Assembly: GCF_014652915.1 (NCBI RefSeq)
Contig: NZ_BMZS01000003.1
Coordinates: 372,001-436,000, forward strand
Source of the DNA: Thalassobaculum fulvum
GTDB taxonomy: Bacteria > Pseudomonadota > Alphaproteobacteria > Thalassobaculales > Thalassobaculaceae
Direction of reading: 5' to 3'
DNA length: 64,000 bases
In this document: piece after piece, positions 19,449-29,558 of the stretch
Numbering within the stretch: position 1 is the stretch's first letter
How the letters are laid out: each line of letters starts with the position of its first letter
Made by a program: the position numbers and the translations under genes
Notes under the pieces: model-generated
Seen by the model: the letters and a program-made list of their open reading frames with translations, nothing else
Databases searched by the model: none
Told to the model about the DNA's origin: nothing

Positions 19449-20567
19449 ATGGCGTTTCAGATCCACATCGGCCCCAACATCCGCAAGTCGCCGTACTTCG
19501 ACGCCACGGTCGCCGACGGGGTGCGCTCGTTCTCCGTCTACAATCACATGTACATCCCGGGAAATTTCGGAGACCCGGAGGCGGAGTACCGCCGGCTGCT
19601 CGAAGGCGTCGCCATGTGGGACGTCGGCGCGCAGCGCCAGGTGGAGATCGTCGGCCCGGATGCCGGACGCCTGGTCAGCTACCTCACGACGCGGGATCTG
19701 TCGGGTACCCGGGCAGGGCAGGGGCGATACGTCCCGCTGTGCAATCACGACGGCATCCTGATCAACGACCCGGTGCTGCTGAAGTTCGACGAGATGCGCT
19801 ACTGGCTCTCGATCGCCGACAGCGACATCGCGCTGTGGGCGGACGGAATCGCGCGCGAGCTTGGCCTGGACGTCCGCGTCTTCGAACCCGATGCCGCGCC
19901 GATGGCGATCCAGGGCCCGAAGGCCGCACAGGTCGCCCGGGACCTGTTCGGTGCCTGGGTGGACGACCTGAGGTACTTCTGGTTCCGGGAGACCGAACTG
20001 GCCGGCATCCCGCTGGTCGTGGCGCGGTCCGGCTGGTCGAAGCAGGGCGGCTTCGAGCTCTATCTGCTCGACGGCTCGCGCGGTGGCGAGTTGTGGGACC
20101 GGGTCAAGCGGGCCGGAAGCCGCTACGATATCGGCCCCGGGGCGCCGAACGACCAGGAGCGGCTGGAGAGCGGGCTGTTGTCCTACGGGGCCGACGCCCG
20201 CTACCAGCAGTACCCGGCCAACCCGTTCGAGCTGGGCCTCGGCGGCATGGTCCATCTCGACCGGCCGGACGCGTTCGTCGGGCGTGACGCCCTTCGAGCG
20301 ATCCGCGACACCGGGATCAAGCGGCGTCGGGTCGGGCTGTTCGTGGAGGGCGAGGCGGTGTCCGGCAACGGCCACCCGTTGGATCTCGTGCTCGGGACCG
20401 ATGTCGTCGGCACCGTCTGCGAGGTCGGCTACTCGCCGCGCCTCGAGCGCAACATCGCCGTCGCCCTGCTGAGCAACGACGTGGTCGACGGCGAGACCGG
20501 CCTGTCGGTTCGGCTCGACGCAACCGACAGGCGTCGCGCGACCGTCGCCGGCCTGCCGTTCCTGTGA
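19449..20567 (+). CDS. DmdA-like aminomethyltransferase (GcvT fold)
   Basis: A 372-residue folate-dependent GcvT-fold protein. It resembles dimethylsulfoniopropionate demethylase DmdA more than glycine-cleavage GcvT: VYNHMYIP (30-37), WDVGAQRQVEI, YVPLCNHDGILINDPV, LSIADSDIALWA, and SGWSKQGGFELY (194-205). Length matches DmdA (about 370). DmdA passes a methyl group from DMSP to tetrahydrofolate. No dmdBCD genes are adjacent, and related GcvT-like proteins act on other methylated compounds, so DMSP demethylation is probable but not certain. Confidence 0.75.
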   Translation: MAFQIHIGPNIRKSPYFDATVADGVRSFSVYNHMYIPGNFGDPEAEYRRLLEGVAMWDVGAQRQVEIVGPDAGRLVSYLTTRDLSGTRAGQGRYVPLCNHDGILINDPVLLKFDEMRYWLSIADSDIALWADGIARELGLDVRVFEPDAAPMAIQGPKAAQVARDLFGAWVDDLRYFWFRETELAGIPLVVARSGWSKQGGFELYLLDGSRGGELWDRVKRAGSRYDIGPGAPNDQERLESGLLSYGADARYQQYPANPFELGLGGMVHLDRPDAFVGRDALRAIRDTGIKRRRVGLFVEGEAVSGNGHPLDLVLGTDVVGTVCEVGYSPRLERNIAVALLSNDVVDGETGLSVRLDATDRRRATVAGLPFL

Positions 20568-20613
20568 ATGGCGGTCCCCGGGGACGCCGGTCGCGGCGTT
20601 CCCGGGCCCCTCG

Positions 20614-22443
<1,830 letters not shown>

Positions 22444-22608
22444 GTAGGGTTTCCGTAGCGGAGAGTTGCGCGGAATGTACTCACGTTTTGCTGCATTGCA
22501 AGATCAGTCGTCGCGACAGTCGATCCCGAGCGGGAGTCCGGCTGCTAGATTTCGTTCGTCGCAGGCAGTTTTCCTGATGCCGGCGACCAGCTCTTGCGGG
22601 AGGGAACC

Positions 22609-23439
22609 ATGCGACGCCGAATGACACCGGCGGCGATCCTGCCGGCGGCGATCCTGCCAGTGGCGATGCTGCTGGCGGCGATCCTGCTGACGACGGCGGC
22701 GGTAGCGCGACCGGCCGCGGCGCGCGACGCCCTGACGGTCGGGCTGAACGATCGCGGGGCCCACCCCTATGTCGTGGGCGAGGGGGAGGCGCTGGCGGAG
22801 CCGCCCGGATTGACGGTCGAACTGATGCGGGAGGTCGGGCGGCATCTCGACATCGACATCCGGTTCGTGCGGATGCCCGGGCTGCGGGTTCTGACCGAGC
22901 TCAAGGCCGGCCACGTCGACGCGGCGCTTCTGTACTCCCACAGCCCGGACAGGGAGACCTTCGGCGTCTACCCGATGCGGAACGGCCGGCCCGACCCGTC
23001 GCGTCGCCTCGCCACCCTGTCCTACACGCTCTACAAGCCGCGTGGCAGCGCGCTGGACTGGACCGGCGAACGGTTCGTCAACCTGGACGGGCCGATCGGC
23101 GCCAACCTCAACTATTCCATCGTCCGGGACCTCAGGGAGCTCGGGGCAAGTGTCGTCGAACTACGGACGACCGCCGACAGTTTCCGGATGCTGCGGGCCG
23201 GGCGCATCGACGGGGTCGCGGATCACGAGGCGGTCGCCGACGCCTACCTGACGACTGCCGGCATCACCGGGGTCGAGAAGGTCGGCCCGCCGCTGCGCGA
23301 GAAGCCGTACTACCTGATGCTGAGCCACCAGTACGTTTCGGGACACCCGGAGCGGGCCACGGCGATCTGGGACCTCGTCGGCGAGCTGCGCGACCGGATC
23401 CTCCGGGACGCGATGCCGAAATACCTGGACCAACCCTGA
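22609..23439 (+). CDS. extracellular solute-binding protein, family 3-like
   Basis: A 276-residue secreted protein. The N terminus is a long signal peptide (RRRMTPAA, a hydrophobic core, then ARPAAARDA as cleavage region near 40), after which the mature part reads like a family 3 amino-acid-binding protein: PPGLTVELMREVGRHLDIDIRF and MLRAGRIDGVADHEAVADAYL. ATG 22609 has GGGAGGG upstream. No permease or ATPase genes are adjacent, so it may be an orphan or a sensor ligand domain. The signal-peptide core is built from four 15-bp repeats. Confidence 0.78.
   Translation: MRRRMTPAAILPAAILPVAMLLAAILLTTAAVARPAAARDALTVGLNDRGAHPYVVGEGEALAEPPGLTVELMREVGRHLDIDIRFVRMPGLRVLTELKAGHVDAALLYSHSPDRETFGVYPMRNGRPDPSRRLATLSYTLYKPRGSALDWTGERFVNLDGPIGANLNYSIVRDLRELGASVVELRTTADSFRMLRAGRIDGVADHEAVADAYLTTAGITGVEKVGPPLREKPYYLMLSHQYVSGHPERATAIWDLVGELRDRILRDAMPKYLDQP
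22629..22688 (+). repeat. four 15-bp tandem repeats inside the signal peptide
   Basis: Units GGCGGCGATCCTGCC at 22629-22643 and 22644-22658 are identical; 22659-22673 and 22674-22688 are variants. They encode AAILP, AAILP, VAMLL and AAILL. Copy-number change would keep the frame and alter only signal-peptide length. Confidence 0.85.
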
Positions 23440-23479
23440 CCGCCCGACGGGGACCGCGGCAGGGAGCCGCGTAGGCGGC

Positions 23480-24658
23480 TCAGGTCTTGACGACCAGCGG
23501 GCGCGGGAAGTCGCACAGGCATTCGGCGCCGGTCTCCGTGATCAGGAAGCACTCCGAGATCTCGATCCCGCAGTCGTCCAGCATCAGGCCCGGGATCATG
23601 TGGAACGCCATGTTCGGCCGGATCACCGTGCGGTCGCCCGGGCGCAGGCTCATGGTGTGCTCGCCCCAGTCCGGCGGGTAGTTGAGGCCGACCGAGTAGC
23701 CGATGCGGCTCTCCTTCTCGAAGCCGGACTTCGCCAGTTCCCGGCGCCAGGCCTGTTCGACCTCCTCGCAGGTGGCGCCCGGCCTGGCCGCCTCCAGCGC
23801 AGCGGCGATGCCGTCGCAGATCACCGCGCTGGCGTCGGCCAGCTTCTGCGGGGGCTTGCCGAGCGAGACCGTGCGCGCCATCGGGCAGTGGTAGCGCCGT
23901 CGGGTGCCGGCCAGTTCCAGGATCGTCGCTTCCCCGGTCTTGAACCGTTCGTCCGACCAGGTCAGGTGCGGGGTCGACGCCCCTATCCCGGTCGGCAGCA
24001 TCGGCACGATCGCCGGATAGTCGCCGCCGACACCGCCGGCGCCGCGGATCTGGGCGTCGTAGATCGCCGCGACGGCATCGCATTGCCGGGTGCCCGGGCT
24101 GACGTTCTCGATGCCGACCGCCATCGACCGCTCGACGATGCGGGCGGCTTCGCGCATGTAGGCGATCTCGGCCGGCGACTTGATGCTGCGGCACCAGTTC
24201 ACGAGGTTGTTGGCGTTGACCGCCCGGCAGTTCGGCAGCCCGGCCTTCAGGTGCTCGTAGGCCATCGGCGAGAAATAGTAGCTGTCCATTTCCAGGCCGA
24301 GCGAACCCTTGGCGATGCCCCGCCGGCCCATCTCCTCGGCGACCCAGTCCATCGGGTGCCGGTCCGGCTGCTGCACGTAGTGGTCCGGATAGCCGAGGAT
24401 GTTGCCGTGATCGAGGTAGGTGGTGACCTTGCCGGCGTTGGCGTCCATGCCGCGCACGATCAGCACCGGCTCGTCGAGCGCCTGGGCCACCAGCAGGCAT
24501 TGCGGGGTGTAGAACGACCAGCCGTCGTAACCGGTCAGCCAGCACATGTTGGCGGGCTCGGTGACCACCAGCACGTCGATGCCGGCATCGGCCATCCGTT
24601 TCCTGGCGGCCGCGACGCGGGCCTGATACTCGGCCTTCCCGAAGGCGGGACTGGTCAT
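23480..24658 (-). CDS. M24-fold hydrolase, ectoine hydrolase (DoeA)-like
   Basis: A 392-residue pita-bread-fold protein. I chose ATG 24658 (MTSPAFGKAEYQARVAAARK); upstream extension runs into the pxpA end. It matches ectoine hydrolase DoeA in many places: LTGYDGWSFYTPQCL, HGNILGYPDHYVQQPDRHPMDW and GGDYPAIVPMLPTG. Two places where metal-dependent M24 peptidases carry Asp ligands read ILELAG and YHCPMARTV, so the canonical Asp pair is missing, as in DoeA and creatinase. It probably opens a cyclic amidine or similar C-N bond. It lies 121 nt downstream of pxpA. DoeB is not present. Confidence 0.8.
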   Translation of the reverse strand: MTSPAFGKAEYQARVAAARKRMADAGIDVLVVTEPANMCWLTGYDGWSFYTPQCLLVAQALDEPVLIVRGMDANAGKVTTYLDHGNILGYPDHYVQQPDRHPMDWVAEEMGRRGIAKGSLGLEMDSYYFSPMAYEHLKAGLPNCRAVNANNLVNWCRSIKSPAEIAYMREAARIVERSMAVGIENVSPGTRQCDAVAAIYDAQIRGAGGVGGDYPAIVPMLPTGIGASTPHLTWSDERFKTGEATILELAGTRRRYHCPMARTVSLGKPPQKLADASAVICDGIAAALEAARPGATCEEVEQAWRRELAKSGFEKESRIGYSVGLNYPPDWGEHTMSLRPGDRTVIRPNMAFHMIPGLMLDDCGIEISECFLITETGAECLCDFPRPLVVKT

Positions 24659-24779
24659 GGCGCTCGAACCTCCTGCTGTGCTTCTCCCGGCAACCTTTGC
24701 GGGGCAGCGAGCGTCCCGCTGTCCTGCGGGCGACGGTTCTGGGCGGCGGCGCTTCAGTCCGTCGCCGGCGGACCGGCGT

Positions 24780-25556
24780 TCAGGACAGCCCCAGCTCCGG
24801 GAGGGTGACGACCGCCACGCCGGCCCCCTCGAGCCCGTTGCGCACCGCGGTCGCCAACTCGACGGCGGTCGGGCCGTCTCCATGCACGCAGATGCTGTGC
24901 ACTTCGGCCGGGATCCGCTTGCCGCTGGTCGACACCACTTCCTGGTCCTCGACCATGCGCAGCACGCGCTCGACCGCCTCGGCCGGGTCGTGGACCATCG
25001 CGTTCGGCAGCCGCCGCGGCGTCAGGTCGCCGTCGTCGGTATAGGTGCGGTCGGCGAACACTTCCGACGCGTAGGTCAGGCCGGCCTTGCGGGCGGCGTT
25101 CAGCAGCTCGGAGCCGGTCGGCACCAGGAAGATCAGCGACGGGTCGACCGCCTTCATGGCCCGGGCCACCGCCATCGCCAGGTCGGCATCGACGGCCGCC
25201 ATGTTGCCGAGCGCGCCGTGGGTTTTCAGGTGGGTGACCTTCATGCCGTTGGCGGCGGCGATCGCCTGCAGGGCGCCGATCTGGTAGATCACCATGCGTT
25301 CGACGTCGCCGGCCGGCATCGCCATCGCGCGGCGGCCGAAGCCCCACAGGTCGTTGAAGCCGGGGTGGGCGCCGACCGACACGCCCTTCTGCTTGGCCAG
25401 CTTGCACACCCGGTCCATGACGTTCGGGTCGCCGGCGTGGAAGCCGCAGGCGACGTTCGCCGAGGTGACGATGTCGAGCAGGGCGGTGTCGTTGCCGATG
25501 TCGTAGGCGCCGAAGCCCTCGGCCATGTCGGCGTTGAGATTGACCTTGCGTGTCAT
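24780..25556 (-). CDS. pxpA: 5-oxoprolinase subunit A (LamB/YcsF family)
   Basis: A 258-residue PxpA. Hallmarks are VNLNADMAEGFGAYDIGND at the N terminus, SANVACGFHAGDP and VSVGAHPGFNDLWGFGRR. With PxpB and PxpC it forms the ATP-dependent 5-oxoprolinase that opens pyroglutamate to glutamate. Here pxpA is on the minus strand, divergent from pxpB and pxpC, which start 81 nt away; usually all three form one operon. It may be co-transcribed with the DoeA-like gene downstream. Confidence 0.95.
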   Translation of the reverse strand: MTRKVNLNADMAEGFGAYDIGNDTALLDIVTSANVACGFHAGDPNVMDRVCKLAKQKGVSVGAHPGFNDLWGFGRRAMAMPAGDVERMVIYQIGALQAIAAANGMKVTHLKTHGALGNMAAVDADLAMAVARAMKAVDPSLIFLVPTGSELLNAARKAGLTYASEVFADRTYTDDGDLTPRRLPNAMVHDPAEAVERVLRMVEDQEVVSTSGKRIPAEVHSICVHGDGPTAVELATAVRNGLEGAGVAVVTLPELGLS

Positions 25557-25636
25557 GCGTTGCTCAGCCTAGGGATCGTGGAGCCGGTGCCGCGCCGCGG
25601 CCCGGCAAGTTAACACCCAACCGACGGCCCAGGTCC

Positions 25637-26392
25637 ATGACCGAGACCAACTCCGAACCGCGTCCGGCTCCCCGTTTCCTGTCGGCCGGCGACGCCGCGC
25701 TGGTGGTCGAGTTCGGCAACGCCGTCGACCCGGCGATCAACCACCGGGTCATGCGGCTCGGCGAAGCCGCAAGGGCGGCCGGTCTGCCCGGCCTCGTCGA
25801 CCTGGTGCCGACCCTGCGTTCGCTGATGGTGCACTACGACCCGACGGTCACGTCGCGCCGGGCGGTCGAGGAGCGCCTGCGGGACCTGATGGCCGATACC
25901 GGCGGCACTCCGGTCGTCGGGCGGCTGTGGGAGTTCCCGACCCTGTACGGCGGGGAGATGGGGCCGGACCTCGAGGACGTCGCCAAGCGCACCGGCCTGT
26001 CGCCCGAGCGCGTGGTCGAGCTGCACGCCGGCACCGGGTATGAGGCCTTCATGATGGGGTTCATGCCGGGGCTGGCCTATCTCGGCATCATCCCGCCGGA
26101 GCTGGAGCTGCCGCGCCGCAGCGAGCCGCGGGTGCGGGTTCCCGCCGGATCGGTGGCGATCGCCACCAACCTGACCAACGTCTACTCGCTGGAATCGCCG
26201 GGCGGCTGGCACCTCCTGGGACGCACCCCGGTGGCGCTGTTCGACCTGCACCGCGACCCGCCGGTGCTGCTGCAGGCCGGCGACCGGGTCCGGTTCGTGC
26301 CGGTCGGGCGCGACGCCTACGACGAGCTGCGCGACAGGATGGAAGCCGGCGACACCGCGTTTGCGCCGGTCGAGGCGGAGGACCGGGCATGA
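25637..26392 (+). CDS. pxpB: 5-oxoprolinase subunit B (KipI family)
   Basis: A 251-residue PxpB starting at ATG 25637. The family block is complete: GYEAFMMGFMPGLAYLGIIP, then RVRVPAGSVAIATNLTNVYSLESPGGWHLLGRTP. It pairs with PxpC; its stop overlaps the pxpC start by 4 nt. The N terminus (MTETNSEPRPAPRFLSAGDAA) is slightly extended relative to short relatives. Earlier literature called the family a sporulation-kinase inhibitor, which does not apply here. Confidence 0.94.
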   Translation: MTETNSEPRPAPRFLSAGDAALVVEFGNAVDPAINHRVMRLGEAARAAGLPGLVDLVPTLRSLMVHYDPTVTSRRAVEERLRDLMADTGGTPVVGRLWEFPTLYGGEMGPDLEDVAKRTGLSPERVVELHAGTGYEAFMMGFMPGLAYLGIIPPELELPRRSEPRVRVPAGSVAIATNLTNVYSLESPGGWHLLGRTPVALFDLHRDPPVLLQAGDRVRFVPVGRDAYDELRDRMEAGDTAFAPVEAEDRA

Positions 26393-27411
26393 GCGGGCTG
26401 CGGATCGTCTCGGCCGGTTTCGCGCCGACCCTGCAGGACCACGGCCGGCCGCACGTCCAGCACCTGGGGGTGCCGCCGGCTGGCGCGCTCGATCCGGTGG
26501 CGCTGCGGATCGCCAACGCCCTGGTCGGCAATCCGGCCGATACCGCCGTCATCGAGCTGCGGGTGATGGGGCCGACCGTCGAGGTCGAGACCGGTTCCGT
26601 GCGCGTGGCCCTGGTCGGGACCGACGCACCGGTCGAGATCCTGGGCGACCGCAAGGTCGAAGCCCCGTCGCATCAGTCGATCCTGCTGAGCCGCGGACGC
26701 CGGTTCCGGGTCGGCAGCCTGTCGGACACCGGCGTCGCCTATCTGGCGGTGCAGGGCGGGTTCGACCTCGAGCCGGTCTACGGCAGCCTGTCGACCTATA
26801 CCCGCGCGAAGATCGGCGGGCTGGACGGACGGGCGCTTCGCGACGGCGACCTGCTGCCGCTGAACCGGGGCGAGGCCGACGACCGGGCCGAACTGCGCTG
26901 CGCCGACCGCTCCTGGCGGCGCGACAATGGCCCCGTTCGGGTCGTGCTCGGCCCGCAGGACGACTATTTCACTGCCGACAGCACCGCCGCCTTCTTCGCC
27001 AGCGAGTACCGGGTCACCCGCGAGGCCGACCGCATGGGGATGCGGCTCGACGGCCCGGTGCTGGCGCACGCCAAGGGCCACGACATCGTCTCGGACGGGA
27101 TCGCCACCGGCGCCATCCAGGTTCCCGGCAACGGCCGGCCGATCGTGCTGCTGGCCGACCACCAGACGACCGGCGGCTACCCCAAGCTCGGCACCGTGGT
27201 CTCGGCCGACGTGCCGCGGCTGGGCCGGCTGCGGCCGGGCGACGCCCTGCGGTTCGCCCGGGTCGAGGTCGAGGAGGCGGAAGCCGCCCGCCGGGTGCTG
27301 GAGGAGCGGATCGACCGGATCGTCGAGCGCTTCGGCCCGGCCGAGCCCTGGCTCGACGAGGATGCGCTGTACCGCCGCAACCTGGTCAGCGGCATCGTCG
27401 AACCGGGGTGA
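26389..27411 (+). CDS. pxpC: 5-oxoprolinase subunit C (KipA family)
   Basis: A 340-residue biotin-dependent-carboxylase-like domain protein. Motifs include APTLQDHGRPHVQHLGVPPAGALDPVALRIANALVGN near the N terminus, RVVLGPQDDYF-like VVLGPQDDYFTADS in the middle, and LLADHQTTGGYPKLGTVVSADVPRLGRLRPGD at the end. It completes the PxpABC enzyme with the subunits at 24780 and 25637. Confidence 0.95.
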   Translation: MSGLRIVSAGFAPTLQDHGRPHVQHLGVPPAGALDPVALRIANALVGNPADTAVIELRVMGPTVEVETGSVRVALVGTDAPVEILGDRKVEAPSHQSILLSRGRRFRVGSLSDTGVAYLAVQGGFDLEPVYGSLSTYTRAKIGGLDGRALRDGDLLPLNRGEADDRAELRCADRSWRRDNGPVRVVLGPQDDYFTADSTAAFFASEYRVTREADRMGMRLDGPVLAHAKGHDIVSDGIATGAIQVPGNGRPIVLLADHQTTGGYPKLGTVVSADVPRLGRLRPGDALRFARVEVEEAEAARRVLEERIDRIVERFGPAEPWLDEDALYRRNLVSGIVEPG

Positions 27412-27517
27412 TTCCGCGACGCTGGGCGCCATGCGCCGCGCGCTTGCCGCGAAACCGACCTGGCGTCGCACCTGAGACGGTCGCTTAGATCCCGGATCGT
27501 CGCAGCTTCGCCGCGAC

Positions 27518-27566
27518 GTCCGGGATGAGGGTGGTTGTGGGTTTTCCCCGATTCCTCATCCCGGAC
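27518..27566. repeat. dispersed intergenic palindrome, CCGGGATGAGG type
   Basis: Arms GTCCGGGATGAGG (27518-27530) and CCTCATCCCGGAC (27554-27566) are perfect over 13 bp with a 23-nt loop containing a GTTTTCC stretch. It lies between the convergent ends of pxpC and the metallo-hydrolase gene, and could serve as a bidirectional terminator. Confidence 0.75.
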
Positions 27567-27595
27567 GCCGCGACAGCGGCGAGCCGGGCTGGCCG

Positions 27596-28624
27596 TCAGA
27601 CCGCCAGGTAGTGCCAGGCGCCGTCCTCGCCGAGTTGCCGGCTCATCCGGCCCTGGTCGATCAGCAGGTTGAGGTGGGCCAGCGACTCGCCGACCGCGAA
27701 GCGGACCTGGTGGGCGTCCATCTTGCGCTGGAACATGGCGTTCATGACGTCGATCGCGGTCGACGGGACGGCGCACACCTGCAGGGTCAGGTCGAGCCGC
27801 CGGTCGTGGTGCGCCGACAGGTCGAGCGCCCGCGGCTTGACGCCGCGATACGGCCGGTCGTGCGACGGCAGGATCAGGGTGTCGTCGGCGATCGGGTCGA
27901 GGGAATCGAGGAACCGCATGTAGTCCTGCAGCGGGTTGCCGTCCGGCTCGTTCCACCACACCGAGATGTTCGGCGAGATCCGCGGCAGCAGGAAGTCGCC
28001 GCCGATCATCAGGCCGGCCTCCGGGCAGTACAGGCAGGCGTGCTCGGGCGAGTGGCCGGAGCCGATCACCACGGTCCAGCGCCGGCCGCCGATCTCCAGC
28101 ACGGTGTCCGGGGCCAGGCGGTGGAAGGTCAGCGGGATCGGGCCGACCATCCGGCGGTAGCTGTTGCCGAGGGTCCGCATGTCGGCGACGTCGGCGGCCG
28201 ACAGGCCGGTCTTGCGGTAGAAGGCGACGATGCCGTCCAGCAGTTCCTGGGTGTCGTCGAGCCGGATCGCGCGGGCCGACAGCCACTCCGAGCGGGTCAT
28301 CCAGAGCTCGGCCTCCGAATGCTCCAGCATCCAGCTGCAGTTGCCCATGTGGTCGGGGTGATAGTGGGTCACGATCACCTGGGTGATCGGCCGACCGTCG
28401 AGCTGGGTCTCCAGGACCCTGGTCCACAGCTCGCGGGTGGTGTCGTCGCCGAGCCCGCAATCGACCAGCACCCAGCCGTCGCCGTCGTCGATCAGGTACA
28501 GGTTCACGTGATTGAGGGCGAAGGGCAGGGGCATTCGCACCCAGCGCACGCCGTCCGCCACCTCGATCGCCGTTCCCGGCTCCGGCAGCGCGTCCCCGAG
28601 GACGTAATCGATCTCTTTCGTCAT
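27596..28624 (-). CDS. MBL-fold metallo-hydrolase
   Basis: A 342-residue metallo-beta-lactamase-fold protein with the zinc motif THYHPDH (86-92), further metal ligands likely in GSGHSPEHACLYCPE and LPSHDRPYRG, and a C-terminal winged-helix-like segment (about 270-342). This layout fits the large glyoxalase-II-like / LACTB2-like group that cleaves thioesters or esters. It lies 70 nt downstream of phnE on the same strand. Although MBL proteins include PhnP, that enzyme is shorter and lacks the C-terminal extension, so I do not call this PhnP. Confidence 0.85.
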   Translation of the reverse strand: MTKEIDYVLGDALPEPGTAIEVADGVRWVRMPLPFALNHVNLYLIDDGDGWVLVDCGLGDDTTRELWTRVLETQLDGRPITQVIVTHYHPDHMGNCSWMLEHSEAELWMTRSEWLSARAIRLDDTQELLDGIVAFYRKTGLSAADVADMRTLGNSYRRMVGPIPLTFHRLAPDTVLEIGGRRWTVVIGSGHSPEHACLYCPEAGLMIGGDFLLPRISPNISVWWNEPDGNPLQDYMRFLDSLDPIADDTLILPSHDRPYRGVKPRALDLSAHHDRRLDLTLQVCAVPSTAIDVMNAMFQRKMDAHQVRFAVGESLAHLNLLIDQGRMSRQLGEDGAWHYLAV

Positions 28625-28694
28625 GGCCCGGCGAACTTAAACGGTTCGACCGGGGGCGCAAGTCCGATTGAAACGACGGTTCAAACGGCGAGTC

Positions 28695-29558
28695 TCAGAG
28701 CTCGCGCCTGCCGATCAGATTCAGCCGGATCCACTTCGAGCCGGTGTCGATGATCGCCACGGTCAGCAGGATCAGCACGATGATGAAGCATGCCTGATCC
28801 CAGTACTGCACCTTCATGCGCTCGGAGAGCTGCATGCCGATGCCGCCGGCTCCGACGATGCCGAGGATGGTCGCCGAGCGGGTGTTGCTCTCGAACCAGT
28901 ACAGCGAGGTCGACAGGAACACCGGCAGGACCTGCGGCAGGTAGCCGAAGCGGTAGACCTTCAGGTTGCCGGCGCCGGTCGAGCGGACGCCCTCGATCGG
29001 CTTGCGGTCGACGTTTTCGACGGCTTCCGAGTAGAGCTTGGACAGGGTGCCGGTGTCGCTGACCATGATCGACAGCACGCCGGCCAGCGGCCCGAGCCCG
29101 ACCGCCCGCACGAACACCAGCGCCCAGATCAGGGTGTCGACGCCGCGCAGCAGGTCCAGGAACCGGCGGACCAGGTGGTGGATGATCCGGTTCGGCACCA
29201 CGTTGCGGGCGGCGGCGAAGCCGATGACGACGGCGAACAGCGACGCGACGAAGGTGCCGAGGAACGCCATCCCCAGGGTCTCGGCCAGGCCCTGGAAGAT
29301 CCCGAGGTAGTCCCAGCTGGCCATGTCCTTCCAGACCAGCATCGAGCGGACCACGATCCACATCTTGCCGAGCCCGCCGAACAGCCGCTCGACCGTGATG
29401 TCGAACACCCAGACGCAGAACGCCATGTAGGCGACGATGCCGGCGGCGACGGCGCGGTGCGTCCAGCGGCGGCGCCGGTCGACCGACAGCGCCTCGGGGA
29501 AGCGTTCGCGCAAAGCGGCGATCTCGGCGGCGGTCATGGTCGCGACGGACGAGCTCAT
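28695..29558 (-). CDS. phnE: phosphonate ABC transporter permease PhnE (second copy)
   Basis: A 287-residue inner-membrane permease of PhnE type. I start at ATG 29558 (MSSSVATMT), which overlaps the stop of the preceding phnE by 4 nt. One membrane span lies near 33-55 and the binding-protein-transport block follows (LLRGVDTLIWALVFVRAVGLGPLAGVLSIMVSD), ending with SATILGIVGAGGIGMQLSERM. Two adjacent PhnE proteins presumably form a heterodimeric channel with the PhnC ATPase. Confidence 0.93.
   Translation of the reverse strand: MSSSVATMTAAEIAALRERFPEALSVDRRRRWTHRAVAAGIVAYMAFCVWVFDITVERLFGGLGKMWIVVRSMLVWKDMASWDYLGIFQGLAETLGMAFLGTFVASLFAVVIGFAAARNVVPNRIIHHLVRRFLDLLRGVDTLIWALVFVRAVGLGPLAGVLSIMVSDTGTLSKLYSEAVENVDRKPIEGVRSTGAGNLKVYRFGYLPQVLPVFLSTSLYWFESNTRSATILGIVGAGGIGMQLSERMKVQYWDQACFIIVLILLTVAIIDTGSKWIRLNLIGRREL

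Noticed and set aside
27596-28624. The MBL-fold gene next to phnE as phnP
   Set aside because: At 342 residues with a C-terminal winged-helix-like extension it resembles glyoxalase-II-like hydrolases, not the shorter PhnP phosphodiesterase.
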